A stretch of 19,116 bases of DNA from Nitrospirota bacterium (GTDB lineage Bacteria; Nitrospirota; Thermodesulfovibrionia; Thermodesulfovibrionales; SM23-35): contig JACRGU010000149.1 in the NCBI GenBank assembly GCA_016212245.1, positions 1 through 19,116 on the forward strand, given 5' to 3'. Both the position numbers and the translations under genes were made by a program. Shown here one piece after another: positions 1 through 6,039 of the stretch (the first letter of the stretch is position 1; each line of letters opens with the position of its first letter). Below the pieces are notes generated by a model. That model did not search any database and was not told the origin of the DNA. It saw nothing but the letters and a program-made list of their open reading frames with translations.

Positions 1-150
1 CCGGCAATAATTCAGATTTATGTCAGATAGAGAAACCAGTTCCGTCTCCGCTTCCATCTCTTCAGCTCCTTTTAACAGATGCTCAGTCAGTATCTCTGTA
101 TTACCACCTTTACGGGGGCTACCCACAATTCCTAATATTCTCACCATCAT
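1..150 (-). CDS. Flavodoxin-fold FMN reductase / iron-sulfur flavoprotein, N-terminal part only
   Basis: The minus strand encodes the first 50 residues of a protein that continues beyond base 1. It opens MMVRILGIVGSPRKGGNTEI. A hydrophobic first beta strand followed by GSPRKGGNT (residues 10-18) is the FMN-phosphate-binding loop of the NADPH-dependent FMN reductase / iron-sulfur flavoprotein family. The visible part ends ..LNYCR, the position where iron-sulfur flavoproteins begin their CxxC-type cysteine cluster, but only one cysteine is in view. Family members are cytoplasmic flavin electron carriers or quinone/metal reductases. Two ATGs stand in tandem (148-150 and 145-147) and no strong ribosome-binding site is visible, so the exact start is uncertain by one codon. 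The gene starts 13 bases after the stop of the membrane-protein gene on the same strand, so the two may be co-transcribed. Confidence 0.75.
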   Translation of the reverse strand, partial: MMVRILGIVGSPRKGGNTEILTEHLLKGAEEMEAETELVSLSDINLNYCR

Positions 151-163
151 ATTTTCATCGTCA

Positions 164-646
164 CTAACTTCTTTTAGACTTCCAGTAAAGGATTACGAAA
201 TAGATGAGTAATAGACTTCCGTAATTTATTATCATAAACCAGCGCGCTCCCCAATTTATTCCGTCTATATGGAATTTGGAAAGAGGATATAGAAATTTTG
301 TTGGGAAAAATGCCTTCGTATGGGTTGGGATATCCATGGCAATGTGAATCGGCCATGCCCATAAGAAGAGAGGTATTTCTCTCCTTAAGATAAACACCAG
401 ACCAAAAATAAGTGTAACTATTACCAAGCTATGAGTCAGATTATAGGCCGTAAATACGTAGTTAGGAATGCTTTCCAAAGGAGGTGGGCCAAATTTCAGC
501 TTAATACCTTTGATACATATTTGGTGAATGAAATATGGAATAAAGGGTATGAGATCCGGAAGCATCCCCGTTACAATAACTAAACCAGGTGCTTTACTTT
601 TCCTTAGGATGGCATAACTCCATAATCCATGGGCAAATACATCCAT
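164..646 (-). CDS. YdjM-like membrane-bound metal-dependent hydrolase family protein
   Basis: A 160-residue integral membrane protein. It begins MDVFAHGLW, with a His near the N-terminus (H6), followed by GMLPDL (about 27-32), LTHSL in the middle and a late WPIHIAMDIPTHT stretch leading to a PTKFLYPLS motif. This spacing of His and Asp residues between hydrophobic helices is the pattern of the YdjM/DUF457 family of predicted membrane-bound metal-dependent hydrolases. Biochemical function in that family is largely unproven. I count four hydrophobic segments (about 19-40, 71-93, 97-110, 138-154). I chose the ATG at 646 because GGAGGG (650-656 on the minus strand) lies a few bases upstream; an upstream in-frame ATG at 673 would add nine residues that look unrelated to the family. 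The C-terminus is basic (WKSKRS). Confidence 0.7.
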   Translation of the reverse strand: MDVFAHGLWSYAILRKSKAPGLVIVTGMLPDLIPFIPYFIHQICIKGIKLKFGPPPLESIPNYVFTAYNLTHSLVIVTLIFGLVFILRREIPLFLWAWPIHIAMDIPTHTKAFFPTKFLYPLSKFHIDGINWGARWFMIINYGSLLLIYFVILYWKSKRS

Positions 647-679
647 CCAACCCTCCTTCCCTCTCTCCAACAATCATTG

Positions 680-718
680 GTCTAACTCTGAGCCTGCAAT
701 GGCAGATAATGGTTAAGC
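680..718 (-). repeat. Short hairpin with attC-like ends (possible minimal or deleted attC)
   Basis: Read on the minus strand, this 39-base segment begins GCTTAAC and ends GTTAGAC. These fit the RYYYAAC and GTTRRRY core boxes of an integron attC site, in the same orientation as the clearer site at 1129-1222. Between them TCTGCC can pair with GGC-TC-AGA, leaving two extrahelical bases. It is shorter than described attC sites (about 55-140 bases), so it may be a deleted site or a chance hairpin. Confidence 0.25.
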
Positions 719-738
719 TTCTTTCTGATGCGGTAGTT

Positions 739-840
739 TCAGAGTCGACCTACCTCATGGCCGACTTGGGAAACCTGAATTCTCCAACTCCTCAATAATT
801 GACGCTGGCTGTCTGGAATATTTTCATCCAGAATAATCAC
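739..840 (-). pseudogene. Truncated DUF5615 (PIN-like) toxin remnant
   Basis: A GTG codon at 838-840 overlaps the DUF433 stop codon (GTGA). It opens a frame of about 33 residues, including the segment VIILDENIPDSQRQLLRSW and ending ..VSQVGHEVGRL before a TGA at 739-741. This is the characteristic N-terminus of DUF5615 PIN-like proteins, in which the Asp of LDENI is an acidic active-site position. Full-length members are about 110-120 residues and usually follow a DUF433 antitoxin gene directly, as here. The remaining two thirds is missing: the bases from 738 to 650 give no recognisable DUF5615 continuation in any frame I tried. I read it as a dead toxin. A programmed or sequencing frameshift is less likely because the downstream homology does not resume. 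Confidence 0.6.
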
Positions 841-1091
841 AAGCCGACTGTCTCCGTCACCAACTCTGAAGCATGTGTGACTAACATTTCACGAGCGATA
901 CGGACAGCTTCTGCAATCGCCTCTTTTGTCAATGCACCACGCCATTCATCAATGATTGCTTCCCAAACCATGCCGCTGGCCACCTGTTCTAACACGTCAG
1001 CAACCAAAATACGAGTGCCGCGAAAAACAGGTTCGCCATGACAAATTTTAGGGTCAGCGACAATATACCGACCTAAACTCTTGGCTCTCAT
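837..1091 (-). CDS. DUF433 domain antitoxin
   Basis: An 84-residue protein with the full DUF433 signature: YIVADPKICHGEPVFRGTRI near the N-terminus (about residues 9-28), then LVADVLEQVASGM and a central WEAIIDEWR helix. DUF433 proteins are small helix-turn-helix-like antitoxins, generally encoded just ahead of a DUF5615 PIN-like toxin. The toxin frame does follow here, overlapping the stop codon by four bases, but it is truncated. The start is supported by a consensus AGGAGG about eight bases upstream on the minus strand (about 1100-1106). The gene starts 37 bases past an attC-like site, the position expected for the first gene of an integron cassette. If the toxin is dead, this is an orphan antitoxin that could still repress a promoter or neutralise a related toxin elsewhere. 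Confidence 0.88.
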   Translation of the reverse strand: MRAKSLGRYIVADPKICHGEPVFRGTRILVADVLEQVASGMVWEAIIDEWRGALTKEAIAEAVRIAREMLVTHASELVTETVGL

Positions 1092-1128
1092 AAAGCTATC
1101 CTCCTATATACTATTATGACAAAATTGC

Positions 1129-1222
1129 GCCTAACGGCTGGCGGGTATCTGAAGCCCTGAGCGATAGCGAAGGGTTTGAGCGGAGGTGCGAAGCACCGTA
1201 GCCAGATACCCGCTTGTTAGGC
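1129..1222 (-). other. attC-like integron cassette recombination site
   Basis: On the minus strand this 94-base element starts GCCTAACAAGCGGGTATCTG and ends CAGATACCCGCCAGCCGTTAGGC. The outer heptamers GCCTAAC and GTTAGGC fit the RYYYAAC/GTTRRRY core boxes of attC. The inner arms GCGGGTATCTG and CAGATACCCGC are perfectly complementary over 11 bases. Between core and inner arm, one side has AA and the other CCAGC, giving the asymmetric unpaired spacer typical of folded attC. The loop region holds further small stems (for example GGTGC-GAA-GCACC). The site lies between the nuclease gene and the DUF433 gene in the expected cassette orientation. No integrase gene is visible in the window. A dispersed palindromic repeat unrelated to integrons is the main alternative. 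Confidence 0.65.
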
Positions 1223-1224
1223 GA

Positions 1225-1256
1225 GTGCGATAGCACCGAGCAACCCCAAGGGTTGC
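1225..1256. repeat. Pair of small perfect hairpins next to the attC-like site
   Basis: GTGC-GATA-GCAC (1225-1236) is followed by GCAACCC-CAA-GGGTTGC (1240-1256), a perfect 7-base stem with a 3-base loop. They lie between the 3' end of the nuclease gene and the attC-like site. Neither is followed by a T-run on the minus strand, so I do not call an intrinsic terminator. Confidence 0.5.
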
Positions 1257-1260
1257 GAAG

Positions 1261-1287
1261 AGTTCCGAACCCCGCTTCGTTCATATC
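1261..1287. repeat. Left arm of inverted repeat flanking the nuclease gene, plus short direct repeat
   Basis: Bases 1261-1276 contain TTCCGAACCCCGCT, whose reverse complement AGCGGGGTTCGGAA occurs at 2367-2380. The next bases, TCGTTCATATC (1277-1287), recur in direct orientation at 2395-2405. Together they bracket the nuclease gene within about 20-50 bases of its ends. Confidence 0.6.
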
Positions 1288-2349
1288 CTACCTTCCTATT
1301 TTGTTGAACGCTTGAAGTAGTAGACCAATCTTTTTTAATATTGAGTCAATATCACCCGTTAAAGAATACTCATCGTTCTGCTTTTTGAGAATACTAAATG
1401 GTGCTGCCGATAAGAATTTTAATGCATTCTCTATATCGCCTGTTTCATAATTCAAACCCTGCCATGAATACACGCCATGTAGTTGTAGACTAGAGAATGA
1501 AGTTTTTCTGTTCAATTTTATGTCTGATAGAATCTTGGCGATAATCTCAATTAACTTTTCTTGGTCAATAGTTGATGGTGGAATGTCCTTTGGAGTTATA
1601 ACGACTTTGCCTGAGTTGAATAAAATTTCAACGATACGATTTGGCTCATATGGATAGATAGCATGATTTTGCAAAATTCTGCAAATTGCTACAGTTTCAA
1701 TAAGGACGATTCCTCTCTTTTTAGCCGTTTCTCGTACATAACCTTCTGAAAAACCAGGACCCACTACTCCAATGTAACTGGCGTTATATTTATCTTTGTA
1801 TCTTTCAAGTCTATCAAAACCAATAGCAGGTTCACTCGTTATGATACCCTCTTTTGTTGATTTCCCGTCTAAGATAACTTTATAATCTTCAATCAAAATG
1901 TCAGGTTCATCCCTACCTCCTATATGTTTAGCTGGCAACCCTAATGAGTTAAATGTCTCGGCGATTGTCTTTTCAAACATAGTTGAGTCATCACTATTTC
2001 TTTGGGATTCCAGCAATTGCTTGCATAAAGGTAAATCTTCCGTTATTGAAGGGGGTTGTGTAACAATAGTACGGATGGATGGCTTAAATCTAAATCCCAT
2101 AGAGGAAAGATGTTCTTTTCCTTTCTCGGTTATTCTCCATATTCCTCCTTGTAGCTCAAGTAACTCCGAGGTTTTGAGTGCTTGTTCTATACTTACTACA
2201 TGATGAAACAATTTTTTTTCATTCCTTTTTTCTTCCTCGGTTAGCTCCCAATAATCACGTATTTTCTCACAAAAGTCGCTGTGTTGCCCTTCACCGCCTA
2301 AATCGTTTATTAATTTCAACAAACTATTTTTCCGCGTATCTCTTACCAT
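1288..2349 (-). CDS. Restriction-endonuclease-like protein (winged helix + PD-(D/E)XK, FokI-cleavage-domain-like)
   Basis: A 353-residue protein. Residues 1-90 look like a winged-helix, Mrr-N-like module that ends in an ITEKGKEHL wing. Residues about 123-235 hold a PD-(D/E)XK nuclease core: E126/E131 in a helix (FEKTIAETF), then HIGGRDEPDILI with P149-D150, and VILDGKST with D161 and K163. A conserved beta/alpha stretch follows (SYIGVVGPGF, then RGIVLIETVAICRIL). This order and spacing resemble the FokI C-terminal cleavage domain. The C-terminal 120 residues are unrecognised. Family knowledge predicts metal-dependent DNA cleavage, probably in defence. No methyltransferase is adjacent, so it is either a stand-alone (modification-dependent?) nuclease or an orphan. 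The start has a consensus GGAGG about eight bases upstream. The gene is A+T-rich compared with its flanks and lies between attC-like sequences, which suggests acquisition as a cassette. Confidence 0.75.
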   Translation of the reverse strand: MVRDTRKNSLLKLINDLGGEGQHSDFCEKIRDYWELTEEEKRNEKKLFHHVVSIEQALKTSELLELQGGIWRITEKGKEHLSSMGFRFKPSIRTIVTQPPSITEDLPLCKQLLESQRNSDDSTMFEKTIAETFNSLGLPAKHIGGRDEPDILIEDYKVILDGKSTKEGIITSEPAIGFDRLERYKDKYNASYIGVVGPGFSEGYVRETAKKRGIVLIETVAICRILQNHAIYPYEPNRIVEILFNSGKVVITPKDIPPSTIDQEKLIEIIAKILSDIKLNRKTSFSSLQLHGVYSWQGLNYETGDIENALKFLSAAPFSILKKQNDEYSLTGDIDSILKKIGLLLQAFNKIGR

Positions 2350-2366
2350 TTTTATTCCTCCGTATT

Positions 2367-2405
2367 AGCGGGGTTCGGAATTTCACTTAACAACTCGTTC
2401 ATATC
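2367..2405 (-). other. Right arm of the inverted repeat and half of an attC-like site
   Basis: The plus strand has AGCGGGGTTCGGAA (2367-2380), the inverted copy of 1263-1276. Adjacent, on the minus strand, bases 2401-2385 read TGAACGAGTTGTTAAGT. This closely resembles the right end of classical attC sites (…TGAACGAATTGTTAGAC in aadA cassettes), with GTTAAGT as the GTTRRRY box. No matching left half could be found within the next 140 bases, so only a half site remains, as if the upstream cassette was deleted. Confidence 0.45.
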
Positions 2406-2447
2406 TGCACTGGTTCGGATATCCCCTCTCTGGCTGAAATGCTTTCC

Positions 2448-2599
2448 AAAATCCCCTTATGACAAAATTATTGATTAAAGCCTTCTGTACTGTCAAGGAA
2501 TTTTCTGGAAGTAGAAAATCTTTTGTGGAGGGGGGATTTTAGGAGGTTAACCTCAGCGGTAATCCGTTCACCTTTTCTGGGTTCCTGCTTCCGCAGGAA
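2448..2599. repeat. Repeat remnants in the gene-free gap before lysC
   Basis: The 337-base gap between the nuclease gene and lysC has no credible coding frame. It contains AAAATCCCC (2448-2456) and its complement GGGGATTTT (2532-2540), set in GGAGGGGGGATTTTA, which recurs with one extra G inside the ileS element near 10683. It also has a perfect hairpin TTCCTGC-TTCC-GCAGGAA (2582-2599) followed by TGACA, which looks like the common dispersed 'CGCAGGAATGACA'-type intergenic repeat. Confidence 0.55.
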
Positions 2600-2629
2600 T
2601 GACAAGAGGGGACATGATAAAGAAAGGGT

Positions 2630-2658
2630 TTGAGTTTGGTATTTTTACATGTTATATT
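2630..2658 (+). promoter_or_regulatory. Probable sigma-70 promoter of lysC
   Basis: TTGAGT (2630-2635) and TATATT (2653-2658) are separated by exactly 17 bases, a good housekeeping-sigma arrangement. The predicted start near 2665 would give a leader of about 22 bases carrying AGGAGG (2671-2676) ahead of the lysC ATG. Such a short leader leaves no room for a lysine riboswitch. Confidence 0.5.
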
Positions 2659-2686
2659 ACAAAATATTAGAGGAGGTCTTAAGTTA

Positions 2687-3913
2687 ATGCTTATTGTACA
2701 AAAATACGGCGGCACATCTGTAGGTAGCATAGAGAGGATAAAGGCAGTTGCAGAGCGTGTTACAAAGGCCCGGAAACAAGGTAATAATGTTGTTGTTGTT
2801 GTCTCTGCCATGTCAGGTGAGACGGATAAGCTTATCGGGCTTGCAAATCAGATATCTCCCAATCCTGATGAGCGTGAATTAGACCTTATGCTTTCTTCAG
2901 GGGAACGCATAAGCGCTGCACTTACAGCGATTGCGATAAATGAACTCGGTTTCAGGTCTATGTCTTTTACAGGCAGACAGGTAGGGATTATCACAGATGA
3001 GGCCCATACAAAGGCGAAGATAGAAAGGATAACAGGAGAACGGGTAAGGGAGGCCATAGATGAGGGGATGATACCTATTATTGCAGGCTTTCAGGGTATA
3101 ACAGAGACCTCTGATGTTACAACACTTGGAAGGGGTGGTTCTGACCTCACAGCAGTGGCCATTGCAGCAGCGATCAAGGCAGACCTCTGCGAGATTTATA
3201 CAGATGTTGACGGTGTTTATACTACAGACCCCGATATCGTCCATGAGGCGAGGAAGCTCGATAAAATTTCGTATGATGAGATGCTCGAGCTTGCAAGCCT
3301 CGGTGCAAAGGTACTACAGACAAGGTCTGTTGAATTTGCAAAGAAATATGAGGTTCCGGTTGTGGTCAGGTCAAGCTTTAATGATAATCCTGGGACCCTC
3401 ATTGTTAAGGAGGATGAAGAAATGGAAAAGGTAGTTGTGTCAGGTGTTGCCTATGATAAAAATCAGGTAAAGATAACTGTAATAGCAGTCCATGATAGGC
3501 CAGGCATTGCAGCAAAACTCTTTAATGCAATAGCATCAGCTAATATTGTGGTAGATATGATTGTACAGAATGTAAGCAGTGACGGAAAGGCAACCGACAT
3601 ATCCTTTACAGTACCAAAGACAGACAGCAGAAAGGCCTTGAAGATAACAAGAGAGATTGCAAAAGAACTCGGTGCAGAAAAGGTAATAATGAGGGATGAT
3701 ATAGCAAGGGTCTCTATTGTAGGGGTTGGCATGAGGACACATTCAGGCGTTGCTGCTAAGATGTTCGAGACACTTGCAACACACGGTATAAACATCATCA
3801 TGATAAGCACATCAGAGATAAAGGTTTCATGCGTAATTGATGCAAAATATACCGAGCTTGCAGTCAGAGTGCTGCACGATGCGTTTGGATTAGCACAGGC
3901 CCGTAATCTGTAA
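2687..3913 (+). CDS. lysC: Aspartate kinase
   Basis: Phosphorylates L-aspartate with ATP, the first step toward lysine, threonine and methionine. The protein has 408 residues, typical of monofunctional aspartokinases. The kinase domain carries KYGGTSVGS (6-14), SSGERISAAL, the TLGRGGSDLTA nucleotide/substrate loop and EIYTDVDGVYTTDP. Two ACT-type regulatory domains occupy roughly 265-408, with DRPGIAAKLF and the late HSGVAAKMFETL and MISTSEIKVS segments, so allosteric feedback by lysine and/or threonine is expected. I chose the ATG at 2687 because AGGAGG lies 10 bases upstream and the protein then starts MLIVQKYGGTS as in the family; an upstream in-frame ATG would add 19 atypical residues. 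It opens the long plus-strand cluster and ends directly before a repeat. Confidence 0.96.
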   Translation: MLIVQKYGGTSVGSIERIKAVAERVTKARKQGNNVVVVVSAMSGETDKLIGLANQISPNPDERELDLMLSSGERISAALTAIAINELGFRSMSFTGRQVGIITDEAHTKAKIERITGERVREAIDEGMIPIIAGFQGITETSDVTTLGRGGSDLTAVAIAAAIKADLCEIYTDVDGVYTTDPDIVHEARKLDKISYDEMLELASLGAKVLQTRSVEFAKKYEVPVVVRSSFNDNPGTLIVKEDEEMEKVVVSGVAYDKNQVKITVIAVHDRPGIAAKLFNAIASANIVVDMIVQNVSSDGKATDISFTVPKTDSRKALKITREIAKELGAEKVIMRDDIARVSIVGVGMRTHSGVAAKMFETLATHGINIIMISTSEIKVSCVIDAKYTELAVRVLHDAFGLAQARNL

Positions 3914-3914
3914 T

Positions 3915-3990
3915 TGTCATCCTGAACCGCTTCTGGTTCAGGGTCTCATAATGCATTGATTTTAGATGCTGAAACAAGTTCAGCATGACA
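3915..3990. repeat. Intergenic twin-hairpin repeat between lysC and cimA
   Basis: A 76-base element bounded by TGTCAT and ATGACA. It contains two hairpins: CCTGAACC-gcttct-GGTTCAGG and TGCTGAA-acaag-TTCAGCA. This is the layout of a widespread class of dispersed intergenic palindromes in bacteria (TGTCATCCTGAAC…GTTCAGCATGACA). No T-run follows, so it is not a standard terminator, although the hairpins could attenuate or stabilise the lysC-cimA transcript. Confidence 0.7.
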
Positions 3991-4009
3991 GCGTGAAAGG
4001 AAATATATC

Positions 4010-5599
4010 ATGCGTCAGATAGAAATATATGATACAACATTGAGGGATGGGGCACAGGCAGAGGATATATCATTCTCTGTCGAAGACAAGCTCAGGATTA
4101 CAGAGAAGCTCGACGAACTGGGGGTGCATTACATAGAAGGTGGCTGGCCTGGCTCTAATCCAAAGGATATCGAATATTTTAAAAAGGTAAGGAAGCTCAG
4201 TCTCAAAAACTCGAAGATTGTTGCATTCGGGAGCACGCACAGGCCAAGGCACAGGGTTGATGAAGATACAACTATAAAGGCACTCCTCGATTCAAAGGCA
4301 AAGATTATAACTATAGTTGGAAAGACATGGGATTTCCATGTTAAAGAGGCATTGAGGATATCGCTCGATGAGAACCTTGATATTATACATAATTCAGTCG
4401 CCTATCTTAAGAAGCATGTCGAGAAGGTCTTCTTTGATGCAGAACATTTCTTTGATGGTTATAAGGGTAATCCTGAGTTCGCGATGAAATGCCTTCTCGC
4501 AGCGCAGGAGGCTGGTGCAGACTGTCTTGTGCTCTGTGATACAAATGGAGGAACACTACCTCATGATGTTGAAAAAATTATAAAGGATGTCATTGATAAA
4601 CTCAAAACTCAAAACTCAAAACTCAAAACTCAGATAGGCATACATGCACATAATGATTCAGAGTGTGCTGTTGCAAATTCGGTGATTGCAGTTGAGCTCG
4701 GTGTGTCACATGTTCAGGGAACAATAAACGGCCTTGGTGAGAGATGCGGGAATGCCAATCTATGCTCGGTGATTCCTAATCTCCAGGTAAAACGTGGTAT
4801 GTTCTGCATAACCGATGAACAACTAAGGAGACTTAGAGACGTTTCGAGGTTTGTGAACGAGATAGCAAACCTCAGACATTTCAAGAGACAGCCTTTTATC
4901 GGTGATAGTGCCTTTGCGCATAAGGCCGGTATCCATGTGAGCGCAATAAGAAAAAGACCGGAAACTTATGAACATATAAGGCCCGAGCTTGTCGGTAATT
5001 CACAGAGGGTCTTAATATCAGACCTTGCAGGCAAGAGTAATATATTAAGGAAGGCAGAGGAATTCGGAATCCACCTCAACCCTGATTCTCCTCAGATACA
5101 GGATATAGTCACTACTTTGAAGAACCTCGAAAATGAGGGCTTCCAGTTCGAGGGAGCAGAGGCATCATTTGAACTACTTATGAAGAAATCACTTGGCCTT
5201 CATAAGAGATTTTTTGACTTGATAGGTTTCAGGGTTATAGTTGAGAAGAGGAAGGAAGGTGAAAATCCTATAAGTGAGGCAACTATAATGGTCAGAGTCG
5301 GCGGACATGTCGAACATACAGCAGCAACAGGTAATGGCCCTGTAAATGCAATTGATAATGCCCTGAGAAAGGCACTCGATAGGTTCTATCCACAACTGAA
5401 AGAGGTTAAACTTCATGACTATAAGGTCAGAGTTCTTGCTGCAGGCAGGGGCACTGCTGCAAAGGTCAGGGTACTTGTTGAGTCAGGCGACGAAGAGAAA
5501 AGGTGGGGCACTGTTGGTGTGTCAGAGAATATTATCGAGGCATCCTATCAGGCTCTTGTTGACAGTATAGAGTATAAATTACTTAAGGAAGAAGTCTAA
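4010..5599 (+). CDS. cimA: (R)-citramalate synthase
   Basis: Condenses pyruvate and acetyl-CoA to (R)-citramalate, which feeds a threonine-independent isoleucine route. The 529 residues begin MRQIEIYDTTLRDGAQ, the catalytic motif of the isopropylmalate/citramalate synthase family, and an Asp-Gly-rich segment FDAEHFFDGYKG follows. The metal-binding IGIHAHND (209-216) and GLGERCGNAN complete the TIM barrel. The C-terminal part (about 400-525) is a LeuA-type regulatory domain with VGGHVEHTAATGNGPVNAID, so isoleucine feedback is likely. Length and the DTTLRDGAQAEDI start favour CimA over LeuA or homocitrate synthase. The ATG is preceded by GAAAGGA. A 35-base heptamer array (4598-4632) encodes residues 197-208 (KLKTQNSKLKTQ) in the loop just before the metal-binding strand, without breaking the frame. 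Together with upstream lysC it forms an amino-acid biosynthesis start to the cluster. Confidence 0.93.
   Translation: MRQIEIYDTTLRDGAQAEDISFSVEDKLRITEKLDELGVHYIEGGWPGSNPKDIEYFKKVRKLSLKNSKIVAFGSTHRPRHRVDEDTTIKALLDSKAKIITIVGKTWDFHVKEALRISLDENLDIIHNSVAYLKKHVEKVFFDAEHFFDGYKGNPEFAMKCLLAAQEAGADCLVLCDTNGGTLPHDVEKIIKDVIDKLKTQNSKLKTQIGIHAHNDSECAVANSVIAVELGVSHVQGTINGLGERCGNANLCSVIPNLQVKRGMFCITDEQLRRLRDVSRFVNEIANLRHFKRQPFIGDSAFAHKAGIHVSAIRKRPETYEHIRPELVGNSQRVLISDLAGKSNILRKAEEFGIHLNPDSPQIQDIVTTLKNLENEGFQFEGAEASFELLMKKSLGLHKRFFDLIGFRVIVEKRKEGENPISEATIMVRVGGHVEHTAATGNGPVNAIDNALRKALDRFYPQLKEVKLHDYKVRVLAAGRGTAAKVRVLVESGDEEKRWGTVGVSENIIEASYQALVDSIEYKLLKEEV
4598..4632 (+). repeat. Five perfect AAACTCA heptamers inside cimA
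   Basis: Exactly five tandem copies of AAACTCA (35 bases). Because three heptamers equal seven codons, the peptide itself repeats every seven residues (KLKTQNS KLKTQ). The array plus one base is 36 bases, so the reading frame is kept. Confidence 0.95.
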
Positions 5600-5613
5600 G
5601 GTAATAAAATAGT

Positions 5614-6039
5614 ATGGAAGAGATTGGTATTGTCAAGAGTACTGAAGGCGTTATTGCAAAAGTGATTGTTGAGAGGAAGAGCATCTGTGATCAATGTACT
5701 GTTGGAACATGTAAGGTCACAGAAGGTGGTGCAGAGATTGATGCCCTTAACTCTGCCAGGGCCCGTGTTGGACAGAAGGTAAGGGTAGTAATGAAACCAT
5801 ATACCTATCTGAAAGGCTCTATGATTGTATATGGAATCCCTGCCCTTGCTTTGATAATAGGTGCGATCTTCGGTAAGGAGTTCTTCAGCCATTATTTCAA
5901 AGAGATCGACCCGGATATCGTCTCTGCCATCTCTGGATTTGGTGCATTCGTCATCTCTTTTATACCTATAAAGCTCTGGAGTAGCAGGATGGAAAAAAGA
6001 ACAGATATAAAGCCTGTTATAGAGGAAATACTTGAATGA
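5614..6039 (+). CDS. SoxR-reducing system protein RseC family
   Basis: A 141-residue membrane protein of the RseC/MucC type (Pfam PF04246). The N-terminal 60 residues form a small domain beginning EEIGIVKSTEGVIAKV, with three cysteines C25, C28 and C33 in a CxxCxxxxC pattern. Two transmembrane helices follow (about 68-87 and 103-122), with a basic C-terminal tail. In characterised members RseC supports the Rsx/Rnf electron-transport complex that keeps SoxR reduced, or modulates RseA/MucA signalling. In anaerobes it commonly accompanies Rnf; no Rnf genes are visible here, so the partner is unknown. It lies 14 bases after cimA, and no strong ribosome-binding site is seen ahead of this ATG. The stop codon runs into a heptamer array. 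Confidence 0.82.
   Translation: MEEIGIVKSTEGVIAKVIVERKSICDQCTVGTCKVTEGGAEIDALNSARARVGQKVRVVMKPYTYLKGSMIVYGIPALALIIGAIFGKEFFSHYFKEIDPDIVSAISGFGAFVISFIPIKLWSSRMEKRTDIKPVIEEILE

Noticed and set aside
1114..2469. 13-base direct repeat TTATGACAAAATT at 1114-1126 and 2457-2469 as a target-site duplication
   Set aside because: In a 19-kb A/T-leaning window a few 13-base matches are expected by chance, and the second copy does not fall at a cassette boundary.
2350..2686. Lysine riboswitch upstream of lysC
   Set aside because: The likely promoter leaves a leader of only about 22 bases, and the gap is made of repeat remnants without the conserved aptamer layout.
4598..4632. CRISPR-like repeats (also the arrays at 8914 and 15202)
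   Set aside because: Units are contiguous 7-mers with no spacers.
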